From an uncultured Colwellia sp. (GTDB lineage: Bacteria; Pseudomonadota; Gammaproteobacteria; Enterobacterales; Alteromonadaceae), in NCBI GenBank assembly GCA_913058405.1, contig CAJXRC010000022.1, forward strand, positions 1 through 32,784: a DNA stretch of 32,784 nt, in the 5' to 3' direction. Under the pieces are notes generated by a model, which made no database searches, was not told the origin of the DNA, and saw only the letters and a list, made by a program, of their open reading frames with translations. The translations under genes were made by a program, and so were the position numbers. Shown here one piece after another: positions 1-6,563 of the stretch (position 1 is the stretch's first letter; each line of letters begins with the position of its first letter).

Positions 1-50
1 GATCTACACTATCCTCTTCGTCGGCAGCGTCAGATGTGTATAAGAGACAG
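1..50. other. Illumina Nextera i5 adapter (non-genomic)
   Basis: Bases 1-9 are the tail of the P5 oligo. Bases 10-17 (TATCCTCT) match a Nextera i5 index, 18-31 are the i5 read-primer segment, and 32-50 are the 19-base Tn5 mosaic end AGATGTGTATAAGAGACAG. Genomic sequence starts at 51. Any protein running into this stretch gains false residues: nirJ read through to a stop at 30-32 acquires the well-known artefact tail LSLIHI. Confidence 0.98.
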
Positions 51-1181
51 GCCTGGATCTTCAGCCCATGCATCTCCCGATTGAGCAAAAGCACGTGTTC
101 TGGTGTTGCCACCGCAAATATTTAAATAATTACATTCGCCGCAACGGCCTTTCACTGGACGCGGACTTTCTCTAAAACCAAGCATTAATGGGTCTTGAGT
201 GTTTTTCCACACGTCAGAGAATTTTTCAGTTTTTACATTACCAATAGGGTGATTCCACCAATAAGTATCAGGGTGAATGGTACCTGTGTTATCAATATTC
301 GCGACATTAACACCACTAGCATTACCGCCCCAATTGATTAAGCGTTGTTCTAAATTGGCAATACATTCAGGGTGGCTATCGCCAAACTGTTTGGTAGCCC
401 ATTTTAATAAGAACGGGCCATCAGCATCGTTATTCCCGGTAACAAAGTCAGTTTCTATACCTTGGCTTATATGTGACCATGCGCGTTCAAATAATAATTC
501 CATGGCATCTTTGGTCATTTTGAACATGGCATCATTTTCAGCGCTACGCTTTCCGCGACCTGAATAATTTAAGTGAGATAAATAGAATTTATCGACCTTA
601 TTTTCTTCCATTAAATCGAGCATGGCGGGTAAGTCTTTGTTGTTGTCTTTGGTTAAACAAAGACGCATGCCAATTTTTATTCCTGCCTCTTTACATAACT
701 TAATGGCGTGCATAGAGGTTTTAAAGCTGCCTTTTTGACGGCGAAATTCATCGTGGAATTCTTCTAAACCATCAATACTGATACCAACATATTGATAATC
801 AGACGCTTTGATTTGGGCTATATTGGACTCATCTATTAACGTGCCATTCGTTGATAAGGCAACGTAAAAGCCTTTTTCTTTCGCATAAGCAGTAATTTCA
901 TAGATGTCAGGACGCATGAGGGGTTCACCACCTGAAAGAATTAATACCGGTACGTGAGCAACTTTTAAATCATCAATAGTTGCTTTAACTTGTTCAGTTG
1001 ATAACTCGTCTTTAAAATCTATATCTAAAGAGGTGGCATAACAATGTTTACAGCGTAAGTTACAACGGCGAATGAGGTTCCAGATAACCACAGGACCAGG
1101 CATCCTTCTAGCTGCTTTTACCGGCTTAAATTCAGCCATGTCATCATGAAGTGTTTTTAATAACTGTGAAATTCTAAACAT
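51..1181 (-). CDS. nirJ: NirJ, radical SAM enzyme of heme d1 biosynthesis (3' end missing)
   Basis: NirJ is the radical SAM enzyme that replaces two propionate side chains of the didecarboxysiroheme intermediate with oxo groups on the way to heme d1 (family knowledge). The N-terminal cluster motif is visible as C40-x3-C44-x2-C47 in RRCNLRCKHCYA, followed by an SGGEPL glycine-rich SAM motif. A second cysteine-rich cluster region near the C-terminus (GRCGECNYLNICGG) is typical of the SPASM-like tail. 377 genuine residues are present; the family is about 385-390 long, so only some 10 residues are lost beyond the contig edge. The last six residues of the extended ORF (LSLIHI) are adapter. The gene is last of nirCFDLGHJ in the window and starts 47 nt after nirH. 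The start at 1181 has a GGA about 7 nt upstream. Confidence 0.95.
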
Positions 1182-1228
1182 AATATGTCCATACCTTGCC
1201 CTAGGGCGTTGCTCTCGGTTTGATTAAT

Positions 1229-1771
1229 TTACTTTTTTAATCGCAAACCTGTTTTTTTCAGTATTGCTGTGCTGGTTAACATATCATTACTTTTGGTAAT
1301 AATGTCTTGACTTGAATCATGGTTGCGGGTGACCAAGACTTCTTTTAACAATTCTTTGATCTGGCCCCGATACTTGGCGATTGACTCTTCTGTTTTTCCA
1401 TGCACCATGGCGAATAAATTGTAATTCCACTCAGGCAAAAAGCGCGGTCTTAAATAACAATGACTAACAAAAGGTAATCGGCCAACAGCATCACCAAACT
1501 TCTCAGCTTGTTCATCATCAATATCCCATACCGTCATACCGTTAAATTGATAACCTAATTTGTAGTGATTTGGCACAGCAGCAATACGTCTGATAACGCC
1601 ACGTTCTTGCATGCTTTTTGTTAGGGAGAGTACTTGCTCAACACTAATATTCATTTGCTCTGCAATGGCGTGGTAAGGCTCTTGGATAATAGGCAAGCCG
1701 TTTTGGGTTAATAAAATGTATTGTCTTTCTTGATCAGTAAGCTTTTCTTGTTCTTGAGTGATTGTGGACAT
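1229..1771 (-). CDS. nirH: NirH, siroheme decarboxylase subunit (Lrp/AsnC fold)
   Basis: One of the four Lrp/AsnC-fold proteins (NirD, L, G, H) that decarboxylate siroheme to 12,18-didecarboxysiroheme. It has an N-terminal winged-helix-like half (about residues 15-70, with GLPIIQEPYHAIAEQM) and a C-terminal ferredoxin-like half. The motif CYLRPRFLPEWNYNLFAMVHG is characteristic of the NirL/NirH branch, whereas NirD/NirG carry a HNYxREH motif. Length 180 aa is normal. Its place directly before nirJ matches the Pseudomonas nirDLGHJ order. Despite the fold, these proteins are enzymes, not regulators. There is a 95 nt gap from nirG and 47 nt to nirJ, so all are probably on one transcript. Confidence 0.93.
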   Translation of the reverse strand: MSTITQEQEKLTDQERQYILLTQNGLPIIQEPYHAIAEQMNISVEQVLSLTKSMQERGVIRRIAAVPNHYKLGYQFNGMTVWDIDDEQAEKFGDAVGRLPFVSHCYLRPRFLPEWNYNLFAMVHGKTEESIAKYRGQIKELLKEVLVTRNHDSSQDIITKSNDMLTSTAILKKTGLRLKK

Positions 1772-1866
1772 AATGTAAACTCTTGTGTATGTGGCGTTTT
1801 AATTTGATGATTAACAAGCTGTTGGTGTAAATTTTAGATACCTATTTTCTTCAACAAATAGCTTGG

Positions 1867-2379
1867 TTAAACTGGCAGATATAAGCTCACATAGAACTCT
1901 TTCAATTTCGGCACGTTCAGTACTTTTAAACCTGTTTTTCTTTCAATGGCTTGCGCGACTTTTTCAATCTCTTCAGCCGATTCAGTGGCGATAACGAACC
2001 ACATATTAAAGTCATGATCTCGGCGGTAGTTATGAGCAATTTGCTCAAAGCTATTGACTTGTTCGGTGACAAAGTCAAAGTCTGCTTCAGGTACGGCTAA
2101 AGCGGCTAAGGTAAAGGCACCGCCTAAGCTCGCTGCATCAAACATAGGACCAAAGCGTGTCAGTACTTTTTCACTACGTAATTTAGTTAAACATTCAATT
2201 ACGGCTTGTTCAGTACTTGATATCTCTTCGGCAATTTGCGCAAAAGGGCGTTCACAAACGGGCAGGCCATGTTGCAATAAGTTGATTAATTGCTTCTCTA
2301 GTGCCGACAGTTCAACTGTTTGGCATTTTCGGCTTTTGCTCATATTTTTTGTTGTCGATGGACTGCTGCTATTATCCAT
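1867..2379 (-). CDS. nirG: NirG, siroheme decarboxylase subunit (Lrp/AsnC fold)
   Basis: A 170 aa Lrp/AsnC-fold protein of the siroheme decarboxylase set. The motif HNYRRDHDFNMWFV (around residues 115-128) places it in the NirD/NirG branch. It follows an N-terminal helix-turn-helix-like half containing GLPVCERPFAQIAEE. The first 25 residues are Ser/Thr/Lys rich and dispensable-looking; a second possible start is M13. The start codon at 2379 overlaps the nirDL stop by 8 nt (translational coupling), with an AGGA Shine-Dalgarno about 7 nt upstream inside nirDL. Known role: acts with NirD, L and H on siroheme in the cytoplasm. Confidence 0.92.
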   Translation of the reverse strand: MDNSSSPSTTKNMSKSRKCQTVELSALEKQLINLLQHGLPVCERPFAQIAEEISSTEQAVIECLTKLRSEKVLTRFGPMFDAASLGGAFTLAALAVPEADFDFVTEQVNSFEQIAHNYRRDHDFNMWFVIATESAEEIEKVAQAIERKTGLKVLNVPKLKEFYVSLYLPV

Positions 2380-3505
2380 GGGCTTGTCCTTGTTTTTTTA
2401 TGTCGTTGCTGTTATCTGTTTTACCGACATTAATTTTGCTAGTTTTTGTTCGACAGTAACGCGCACCATGCTGTTTATAAGCTTTAAAGCTAAACAGCAC
2501 ATCTTTTTCGATTGATTCAAGGCCAAGCTGTTCGGTAATTTGACTTATTTGCTGTAAAACTAAACTTCTATCCGTACCATGGATCATGCAAAATAAATTG
2601 TACGGCCAATCAGGTAAGCGTCGAGGACGTTGGTAACACAGTGAAACTGGAGCACACTTTGCTAATTTCTGAGCAACACTGTCCATATCGTCATTTGGGA
2701 TATTCCAAACAACCATAGCATTGGCGTCATAACCTAACTTTCTATGTTTAATGACTAAACCAAAGCGGCGGATCAAACCATCTTCTTGCCAATTTGCAAT
2801 TTGCATCATCACTTGTTGTTCGCTCAGTGCAAGCTGCTCAGCAATGACTTGATAAGGAGATAAGTGCGTTGGGAGGCCTTTTTCAATGGCGCCACGTAAG
2901 GTAACTTTTTCAGAATCGCTTAAGCTAATTTCATCATTTTGGCTCTCAGTCAAAGTACTTGACTGGTTCAGATGCTTATTCTCTGGACTGTAAAAAGGGC
3001 TTTCTACACCGGTAACGTTAATGCTGAATGCTAAATCAATGTGATATGAAGCTTCCATCGGTAAGACTAAAACAGGTAATCCAGTCAGTAATTCAATATT
3101 CACTATGGTACTTTTTAGAGCTACCATATCGCTAGCCGTGACCACAAACCAAAGATTATAAGTATGCTCTCTGCCGTAGTTATGATTCACTTGATCAAAT
3201 TGATTAACAATACCGGCGACTTTATCTAAGTCTTTTGCTGGCACAGCAAGGGCTGCTAATGTGCTTGCTCCTGCTTTTTTGTGATCAAACACGGGTCCAA
3301 CACGCGATAGTACTTGCTGATTGTCAAGATCATCAATCGCTGCAAACACTTCTTGCTCATTAGTGACGACATTGACGCGAGCTAGTTGTTCAGCAATCGT
3401 TTTATAAGGCTTACTGGTAAGTGGAAAACCCTTTTGGCTATTATTGATAATATCTTGCTGTAGTTGTGAAATAATAGCGGTGTCTTTAGTCATGTTTTTA
3501 GTCAT
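2372..3505 (-). CDS. nirDL: NirDL, fused siroheme decarboxylase
   Basis: Two Lrp/AsnC-fold units joined in one 377 aa chain. The first (about residues 10-160) carries HNYGREHTYNLWFV and is NirD-like. The second (about 195-345) carries CYQRPRRLPDWPYNLFCMIHG and is NirL-like. A Ser/Asn-rich linker (around 165-195) separates them, and a 25-residue Lys/Asn-rich tail follows the usual NirL end. NirDL fusions are known in other denitrifiers, so this is a recognised form of the siroheme decarboxylase. The first 24 coding bases are an imperfect tandem copy of a 12-mer (ATGACTAAAAAC / ATGACTAAAGAC), giving two possible starts at 3505 and 3493. The only Shine-Dalgarno-like AGG lies just before 3505, inside the upstream small ORF. 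Confidence 0.94.
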   Translation of the reverse strand: MTKNMTKDTAIISQLQQDIINNSQKGFPLTSKPYKTIAEQLARVNVVTNEQEVFAAIDDLDNQQVLSRVGPVFDHKKAGASTLAALAVPAKDLDKVAGIVNQFDQVNHNYGREHTYNLWFVVTASDMVALKSTIVNIELLTGLPVLVLPMEASYHIDLAFSINVTGVESPFYSPENKHLNQSSTLTESQNDEISLSDSEKVTLRGAIEKGLPTHLSPYQVIAEQLALSEQQVMMQIANWQEDGLIRRFGLVIKHRKLGYDANAMVVWNIPNDDMDSVAQKLAKCAPVSLCYQRPRRLPDWPYNLFCMIHGTDRSLVLQQISQITEQLGLESIEKDVLFSFKAYKQHGARYCRTKTSKINVGKTDNSNDIKKQGQAHG

Positions 3506-3507
3506 AG

Positions 3508-3621
3508 TTACAAGCCTATTTGGTGTGCGCGATTATTTGGAGTGATGAAGAAAATATCACTTGGTATTTTTATTAACTTGAGTGGCTGTATGTTAAGCAG
3601 CTGCATTTTAAAAGCTCTCAT
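3508..3621 (-). pseudogene. 37-codon ORF carrying a degenerate copy of the NirF C-terminus
   Basis: Between the nirF stop (3624-3626) and nirDL there is an uninterrupted ATG...TAA ORF whose last residues read PSDIFFITPNNRAHQIGL. This echoes the NirF end PSGIFFTNRAHQIGL. The DNA similarity is strong over roughly 3511-3565 against 3627-3678, an offset near 116 bp. The ORF opens two bases after the nirF stop (TAATAATG), and its own stop sits two bases before the nirDL start (TAACTATG). The simplest reading is a tandem duplication of the nirF 3' end, decayed except where it supplies the nirDL ribosome-binding site. Whether the peptide is made is unknown. Confidence 0.7.
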
Positions 3622-3623
3622 TA

Positions 3624-4865
3624 TTACAGGCCTATTTGGTGTGCGCGATTGGTGAAGAAAATACCACTCGGACTTGATGATTTAAGTGTTTTTTGTAATG
3701 TTTGTGTTTCGGTATCGTATATCTGAATTTCATTGCTATCACGTACTGACATCCAAACATGCTCGCCACGCGGCGTGAACTCCATATGTAAAACAGCAGG
3801 GCCAGGTGTTAAGGTTTTTACTAACTCAAACGTCTCGGTATTAAATACTTGAATTGTATTGTTGTCAGGGTGAGCAAAATTAACCCATATTTGTCTGTTA
3901 TCAGGCTGCGCCATAACAAATATCGGTTGGCTGTGTGCAGGAATGGCAGTTACTTGTTCCCATGTTTTAGTGCTAACTACTAACACTTCATGTTGACCAA
4001 CTGCGGGCATAAAAGCGTAGTCGCCGGCAATTGCCCAGCCTTCTAAATGTGGCATTTTATAAACGGGTAATTTCTGCTGACCTTTACCGTAATTAGGTAG
4101 AATGCGTTTAACACCTTTCTCTATGTGCCATAAGTCAACGAGTGCCATGCCATCTTCACCAAATAAACCCGCTATGTAATAGCGACCATCAGGGCTAATT
4201 AAGGCATCATAAGGGAATAAGCCAATATCAGTAAATTTGGTTAATTTTGGTGCTTTGTTTTGCTCAATTTTGGAGAAATCGGCAATCCAAATTTCATGGC
4301 TATCAAATAAGCTAAAAACAAACTTGTTGTTTGGCGCATCAACTAAACCGACTACTTTAGAGCGAACCGGACTGCCATCTTTATTTTTTGATTTAGTCGT
4401 TAGAACAGAGCTTTCAATTGTAGCGACGAGTTCAAGAGTTTCACTGTTAAAAACTTTTACGCCGCCAGGGGTGTAGTTTGATACGGCAACTAACTTTCCG
4501 TCCTGGCTAATAGCACCACCAATACTGTTGCCTGACTGTAAAACGCGTTTAGCAATTTTATCTTTAAGGATGTCTATTTTAGTTAATCCGCCGTCACGTC
4601 CAAAAACATAGGCGTAGCGTTGATCACGTGAATAAACAATGGACGCGTGAGATAAATCACCTAAACCATCTATTTCGGCTAATACTTCTTGATGAGTATG
4701 ATTAACAATTTGCACTTGACCGGTTGCGCGTTCGATAACAACACCCATATCTCCTGTGGCGCGAATTGGTGCTTGGCTTACTTCATATGATGTGTGACTT
4801 GTGCAAGCGGCGATCACGCTAGATAGAATTGCCACGCTTGCTAGTTTTAATAAGGGTGTGTTCAT
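3624..4865 (-). CDS. nirF: NirF, heme d1 biosynthesis lipoprotein
   Basis: NirF is a d1-type beta-propeller protein related to the d1 domain of NirS and to NirN. It binds heme d1 or its precursor and is needed for a late step of d1 assembly in the periplasm. The 413 aa product starts with a lipoprotein signal (MNTPLLKLASVAILSSVIAAC, cleavage before C21), so membrane anchoring is predicted. Repeated blade motifs are visible, such as SHASIVYSRDQRYAYVFGRDGG and LHMEFTPRGEHVWMSVRD. The C-terminus SPSGIFFTNRAHQIGL is typical of the family. It sits between nirC and nirDL as in Pseudomonas. It lacks a CxxCH motif, which separates it from NirN and NirS. Confidence 0.94.
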   Translation of the reverse strand: MNTPLLKLASVAILSSVIAACTSHTSYEVSQAPIRATGDMGVVIERATGQVQIVNHTHQEVLAEIDGLGDLSHASIVYSRDQRYAYVFGRDGGLTKIDILKDKIAKRVLQSGNSIGGAISQDGKLVAVSNYTPGGVKVFNSETLELVATIESSVLTTKSKNKDGSPVRSKVVGLVDAPNNKFVFSLFDSHEIWIADFSKIEQNKAPKLTKFTDIGLFPYDALISPDGRYYIAGLFGEDGMALVDLWHIEKGVKRILPNYGKGQQKLPVYKMPHLEGWAIAGDYAFMPAVGQHEVLVVSTKTWEQVTAIPAHSQPIFVMAQPDNRQIWVNFAHPDNNTIQVFNTETFELVKTLTPGPAVLHMEFTPRGEHVWMSVRDSNEIQIYDTETQTLQKTLKSSSPSGIFFTNRAHQIGL

Positions 4866-4953
4866 CAGTTATCCTTTCATGGTGCAATATTATTGCTAAT
4901 AGTCTTTGCTGTTATGTTTGGTAAATATTAAGTTCTAGTATTGGTTCTTCGAT

Positions 4954-5325
4954 TTACTGGTCTGCTACTTTTCCCGCTTTTAATTGCTGGGAAATCCACA
5001 ACGCTTCTTGTTCGGTTAATAACGGTTTCCATGGCGGCATAGCCGTACCCGTTCGGCCATATAAGATCGTGTGTTGTAAAAACAGTACTGACTTTCCTTC
5101 AAGGTTTTTAGGTAGCAAAGCGGGTCCTAAACCACCTTTTAAGGTCATGCCATGACAAGAACCACAATCTTGTTTAACAATATGGTTAAGTTGATCCTTA
5201 CGCGCTTGCGATAACGATTTATCACTGGTTATGTCATTTGCTGAGACAGCTGTTGTAACAAAGGTAAGGCTTAATAAATGAGTAGCGATCGCTAAGCCGC
5301 TTAAGGTCATTTTTATAGGACTCAT
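4954..5325 (-). CDS. nirC: NirC, small periplasmic c-type cytochrome
   Basis: A 123 aa monoheme cytochrome c. A signal peptide covers about residues 1-29 (hydrophobic stretch LSGLAIATHLLSLTFVTTAVSA). The heme motif is CGSCH in QDCGSCHGMTLKGGLGPAL, and a methionine ligand candidate lies in GTAMPPWKPLL. The wording GLGPALLPKNLEGK and MPPWKPLL is characteristic of NirC (cytochrome c55x) of nir clusters, proposed to supply electrons during heme d1 maturation or to NirS. It is the first gene of the minus-strand nir operon and is preceded by an FNR-type box and a TATGAT -10-like element. Confidence 0.92.
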   Translation of the reverse strand: MSPIKMTLSGLAIATHLLSLTFVTTAVSANDITSDKSLSQARKDQLNHIVKQDCGSCHGMTLKGGLGPALLPKNLEGKSVLFLQHTILYGRTGTAMPPWKPLLTEQEALWISQQLKAGKVADQ

Positions 5326-5388
5326 TTTATTTCCACTATGCTTTTTAAGTTGGCTTAACCTTATAACGCTTAGGGGATTAGTTTTTTG

Positions 5389-5406
5389 TCAAAGATCATA
5401 CTTTGA
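5389..5406. promoter_or_regulatory. Palindrome over the presumed nirC -10 element
   Basis: TCAAAG-ATCATA-CTTTGA is a perfect 6+6 inverted repeat. On the minus strand its centre spells TATGAT, a good -10 hexamer for nirC, located about 36 bp (centre to centre) from the FNR-type box at 5427-5440. A regulator bound here would block the promoter. It may also be coincidental. Confidence 0.4.
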
Positions 5407-5426
5407 TGAGGAAGAGCGGGGCTTTT

Positions 5427-5440
5427 TTGATTTAAATCAT
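5427..5440 (-). promoter_or_regulatory. FNR/DNR-type box upstream of nirC operon
   Basis: TTGATTTAAATCAT matches the FNR/ANR/DNR consensus TTGAT-N4-ATCAA at 9 of 10 defined positions. It lies 102 bp upstream of the nirC start, with a -10-like TATGAT at 5395-5400, close to class II activator geometry. Predicted role: anaerobic or NO-responsive activation of nirCFDLGHJ. Confidence 0.75.
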
Positions 5441-5503
5441 TTTATTCGAATTTAGACCAATTTTAGCTTGGTTCCACTTAATTCAAGGGATTTTTTATTT
5501 ATC

Positions 5504-5534
5504 AAAAAAAAGAGCTTCTGGAAAGCTCTTTTTT
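5504..5534 (-). terminator. Intrinsic terminator after the hemerythrin gene
   Basis: AAAAGAGCTT (5508-5517), loop CTGGA, then AAGCTCTTTT (5523-5532). It is flanked by A8 on the left and T6 on the right, so it can work in both directions. It lies 33 bp past the hemerythrin stop and upstream of the nirC promoter. Confidence 0.8.
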
Positions 5535-5566
5535 GTGTTCGTCTGTGAAGAATATGTGATTAAGTG

Positions 5567-6133
5567 TTAATAGATGCCTTTATTATGTAAGTGCTCAGAA
5601 TACTGTTTATCGGTACCATTGATATGATTTATTAACCAATCAGTTAAGAAACTAGCAATTTCTTCAAGCGCATCATGGCCTTTGTCATTGTATAGCTGTA
5701 CAAATTTTTCAACTTGCTCAATCATCACTTTATGTTGCGCTTTGTGAGCAACTAAATCAGGGTAATCATTATCTTCCATCATCTTTTCTTCACGTTCAAA
5801 GTGATACTTGGTATAGCTAATCAATTCGTTCAATGCTTCCTTTTCAAAAGATTCACTCATTGCGTAGTCATATGCAATGCTGAAATTATTTAATAAGCTG
5901 ATTAGCTTTTTATGATCATCATCTATGTGGGCAATACCAACACTGTACTCTTCACGCCATTGTACTTGCTTTGGGTTAGATTTTTTCTTGTAAAGAACAG
6001 GAATGAGCAATAACACTGCAATGAGGATCCAAGAAATGGGGTTCGCCATACTTGATAAGAAACCCAAAAAGATGGCAACAATAATTAAGCCGATGATAGC
6101 CGCATAAATAAATGACTTAGTGCGATTCTCCAT
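5567..6133 (-). CDS. Membrane-anchored bacteriohemerythrin
   Basis: A 188 aa protein with two N-terminal transmembrane helices (about 8-26 and 32-48) and a cytoplasmic hemerythrin domain (about 58-185). The full diiron ligand set is present in the canonical order: H69, H74, H111 with E115, H130, H134, H170 and D175. Hemerythrins bind O2 and in some bacteria NO. Placed between nirS and the d1 genes and beside FNR-type boxes, it may scavenge or sense NO or O2 near the membrane during denitrification; that role is inference. It has its own terminator downstream and is divergent from nirS. It lacks a methyl-accepting or GGDEF domain, so it is not a fused signalling protein. Confidence 0.88.
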   Translation of the reverse strand: MENRTKSFIYAAIIGLIIVAIFLGFLSSMANPISWILIAVLLLIPVLYKKKSNPKQVQWREEYSVGIAHIDDDHKKLISLLNNFSIAYDYAMSESFEKEALNELISYTKYHFEREEKMMEDNDYPDLVAHKAQHKVMIEQVEKFVQLYNDKGHDALEEIASFLTDWLINHINGTDKQYSEHLHNKGIY

Positions 6134-6241
6134 GAAAATACCCCTAAAAAAAATATGGTTAAATGATTAATAACGTTGGCTGAATAGTAGCGCTTAATGC
6201 TGATGAACAAATAGTTTTTTTATAATTCAATGCGCAATTTA

Positions 6242-6255
6242 TTGACCTTGATCAA
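6242..6255. promoter_or_regulatory. FNR/DNR-type box, hemerythrin side of the divergent promoter
   Basis: TTGACCTTGATCAA matches TTGAT-N4-ATCAA at 9 of 10 defined positions; TTGAC half-sites are common in DNR/NNR targets. Its centre is 115 bp from the hemerythrin start and 49 bp from the second box. It could serve the hemerythrin gene, nirS or both. Confidence 0.75.
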
Positions 6256-6290
6256 CTTGTGTATTCTTTAAAAGTTATTTTTTTTTAAAC

Positions 6291-6304
6291 TTGATCTGAA
6301 TCAC
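6291..6304 (+). promoter_or_regulatory. FNR/DNR-type box, nirS side
   Basis: TTGATCTGAATCAC matches the FNR-family consensus at 9 of 10 defined positions. A weak -10 (GATAGT, 6327-6332) lies 32 bp from its centre, matching class II spacing, which would start nirS transcription near 6339 and leave a leader of about 225 nt. Confidence 0.7.
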
Positions 6305-6371
6305 ATTTTTAAAAGTGGATATAGCTGATAGTGCTGATAGTAATATTTCGTTACATAAATGACGCATCAAC

Positions 6372-6395
6372 TTTTTACGCCTTAATGCGTAAAAA
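6372..6395. repeat. Inverted repeat in the nirS leader
   Basis: Perfect 9-bp arms TTTTTACGC / GCGTAAAAA around a 6-nt loop CTTAAT. No T-run follows on either strand, so it does not look like a terminator. It may be an operator or an mRNA stem-loop in the nirS 5' leader. Confidence 0.6.
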
Positions 6396-6563
6396 ATATT
6401 TCCTGAAGATGCCTTTTTTATCAGGATTTCAGTCGATTGGCTCTAAATAGCTCCGATCTACTAAATGAAAACGACTAAAAAGTTAACCAAAGGTAAAGCA
6501 TCATTATTTAACATGTTTAACGCCTTTAATAATAAAGAATTTTTAAAATCTGGAGAGTACCCA

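Noticed and set aside
1229-3505. Lrp/AsnC proteins as transcription regulators
   Set aside because: Context and the HNYxREH and CYxRxR motifs identify them as siroheme decarboxylase subunits of heme d1 synthesis.
6465-6563. In-frame upstream extension of NirS (33 residues from ATG 6465)
   Set aside because: It would bury the signal peptide, has no Shine-Dalgarno, and the ATG at 6564 has GGAGAG in place.
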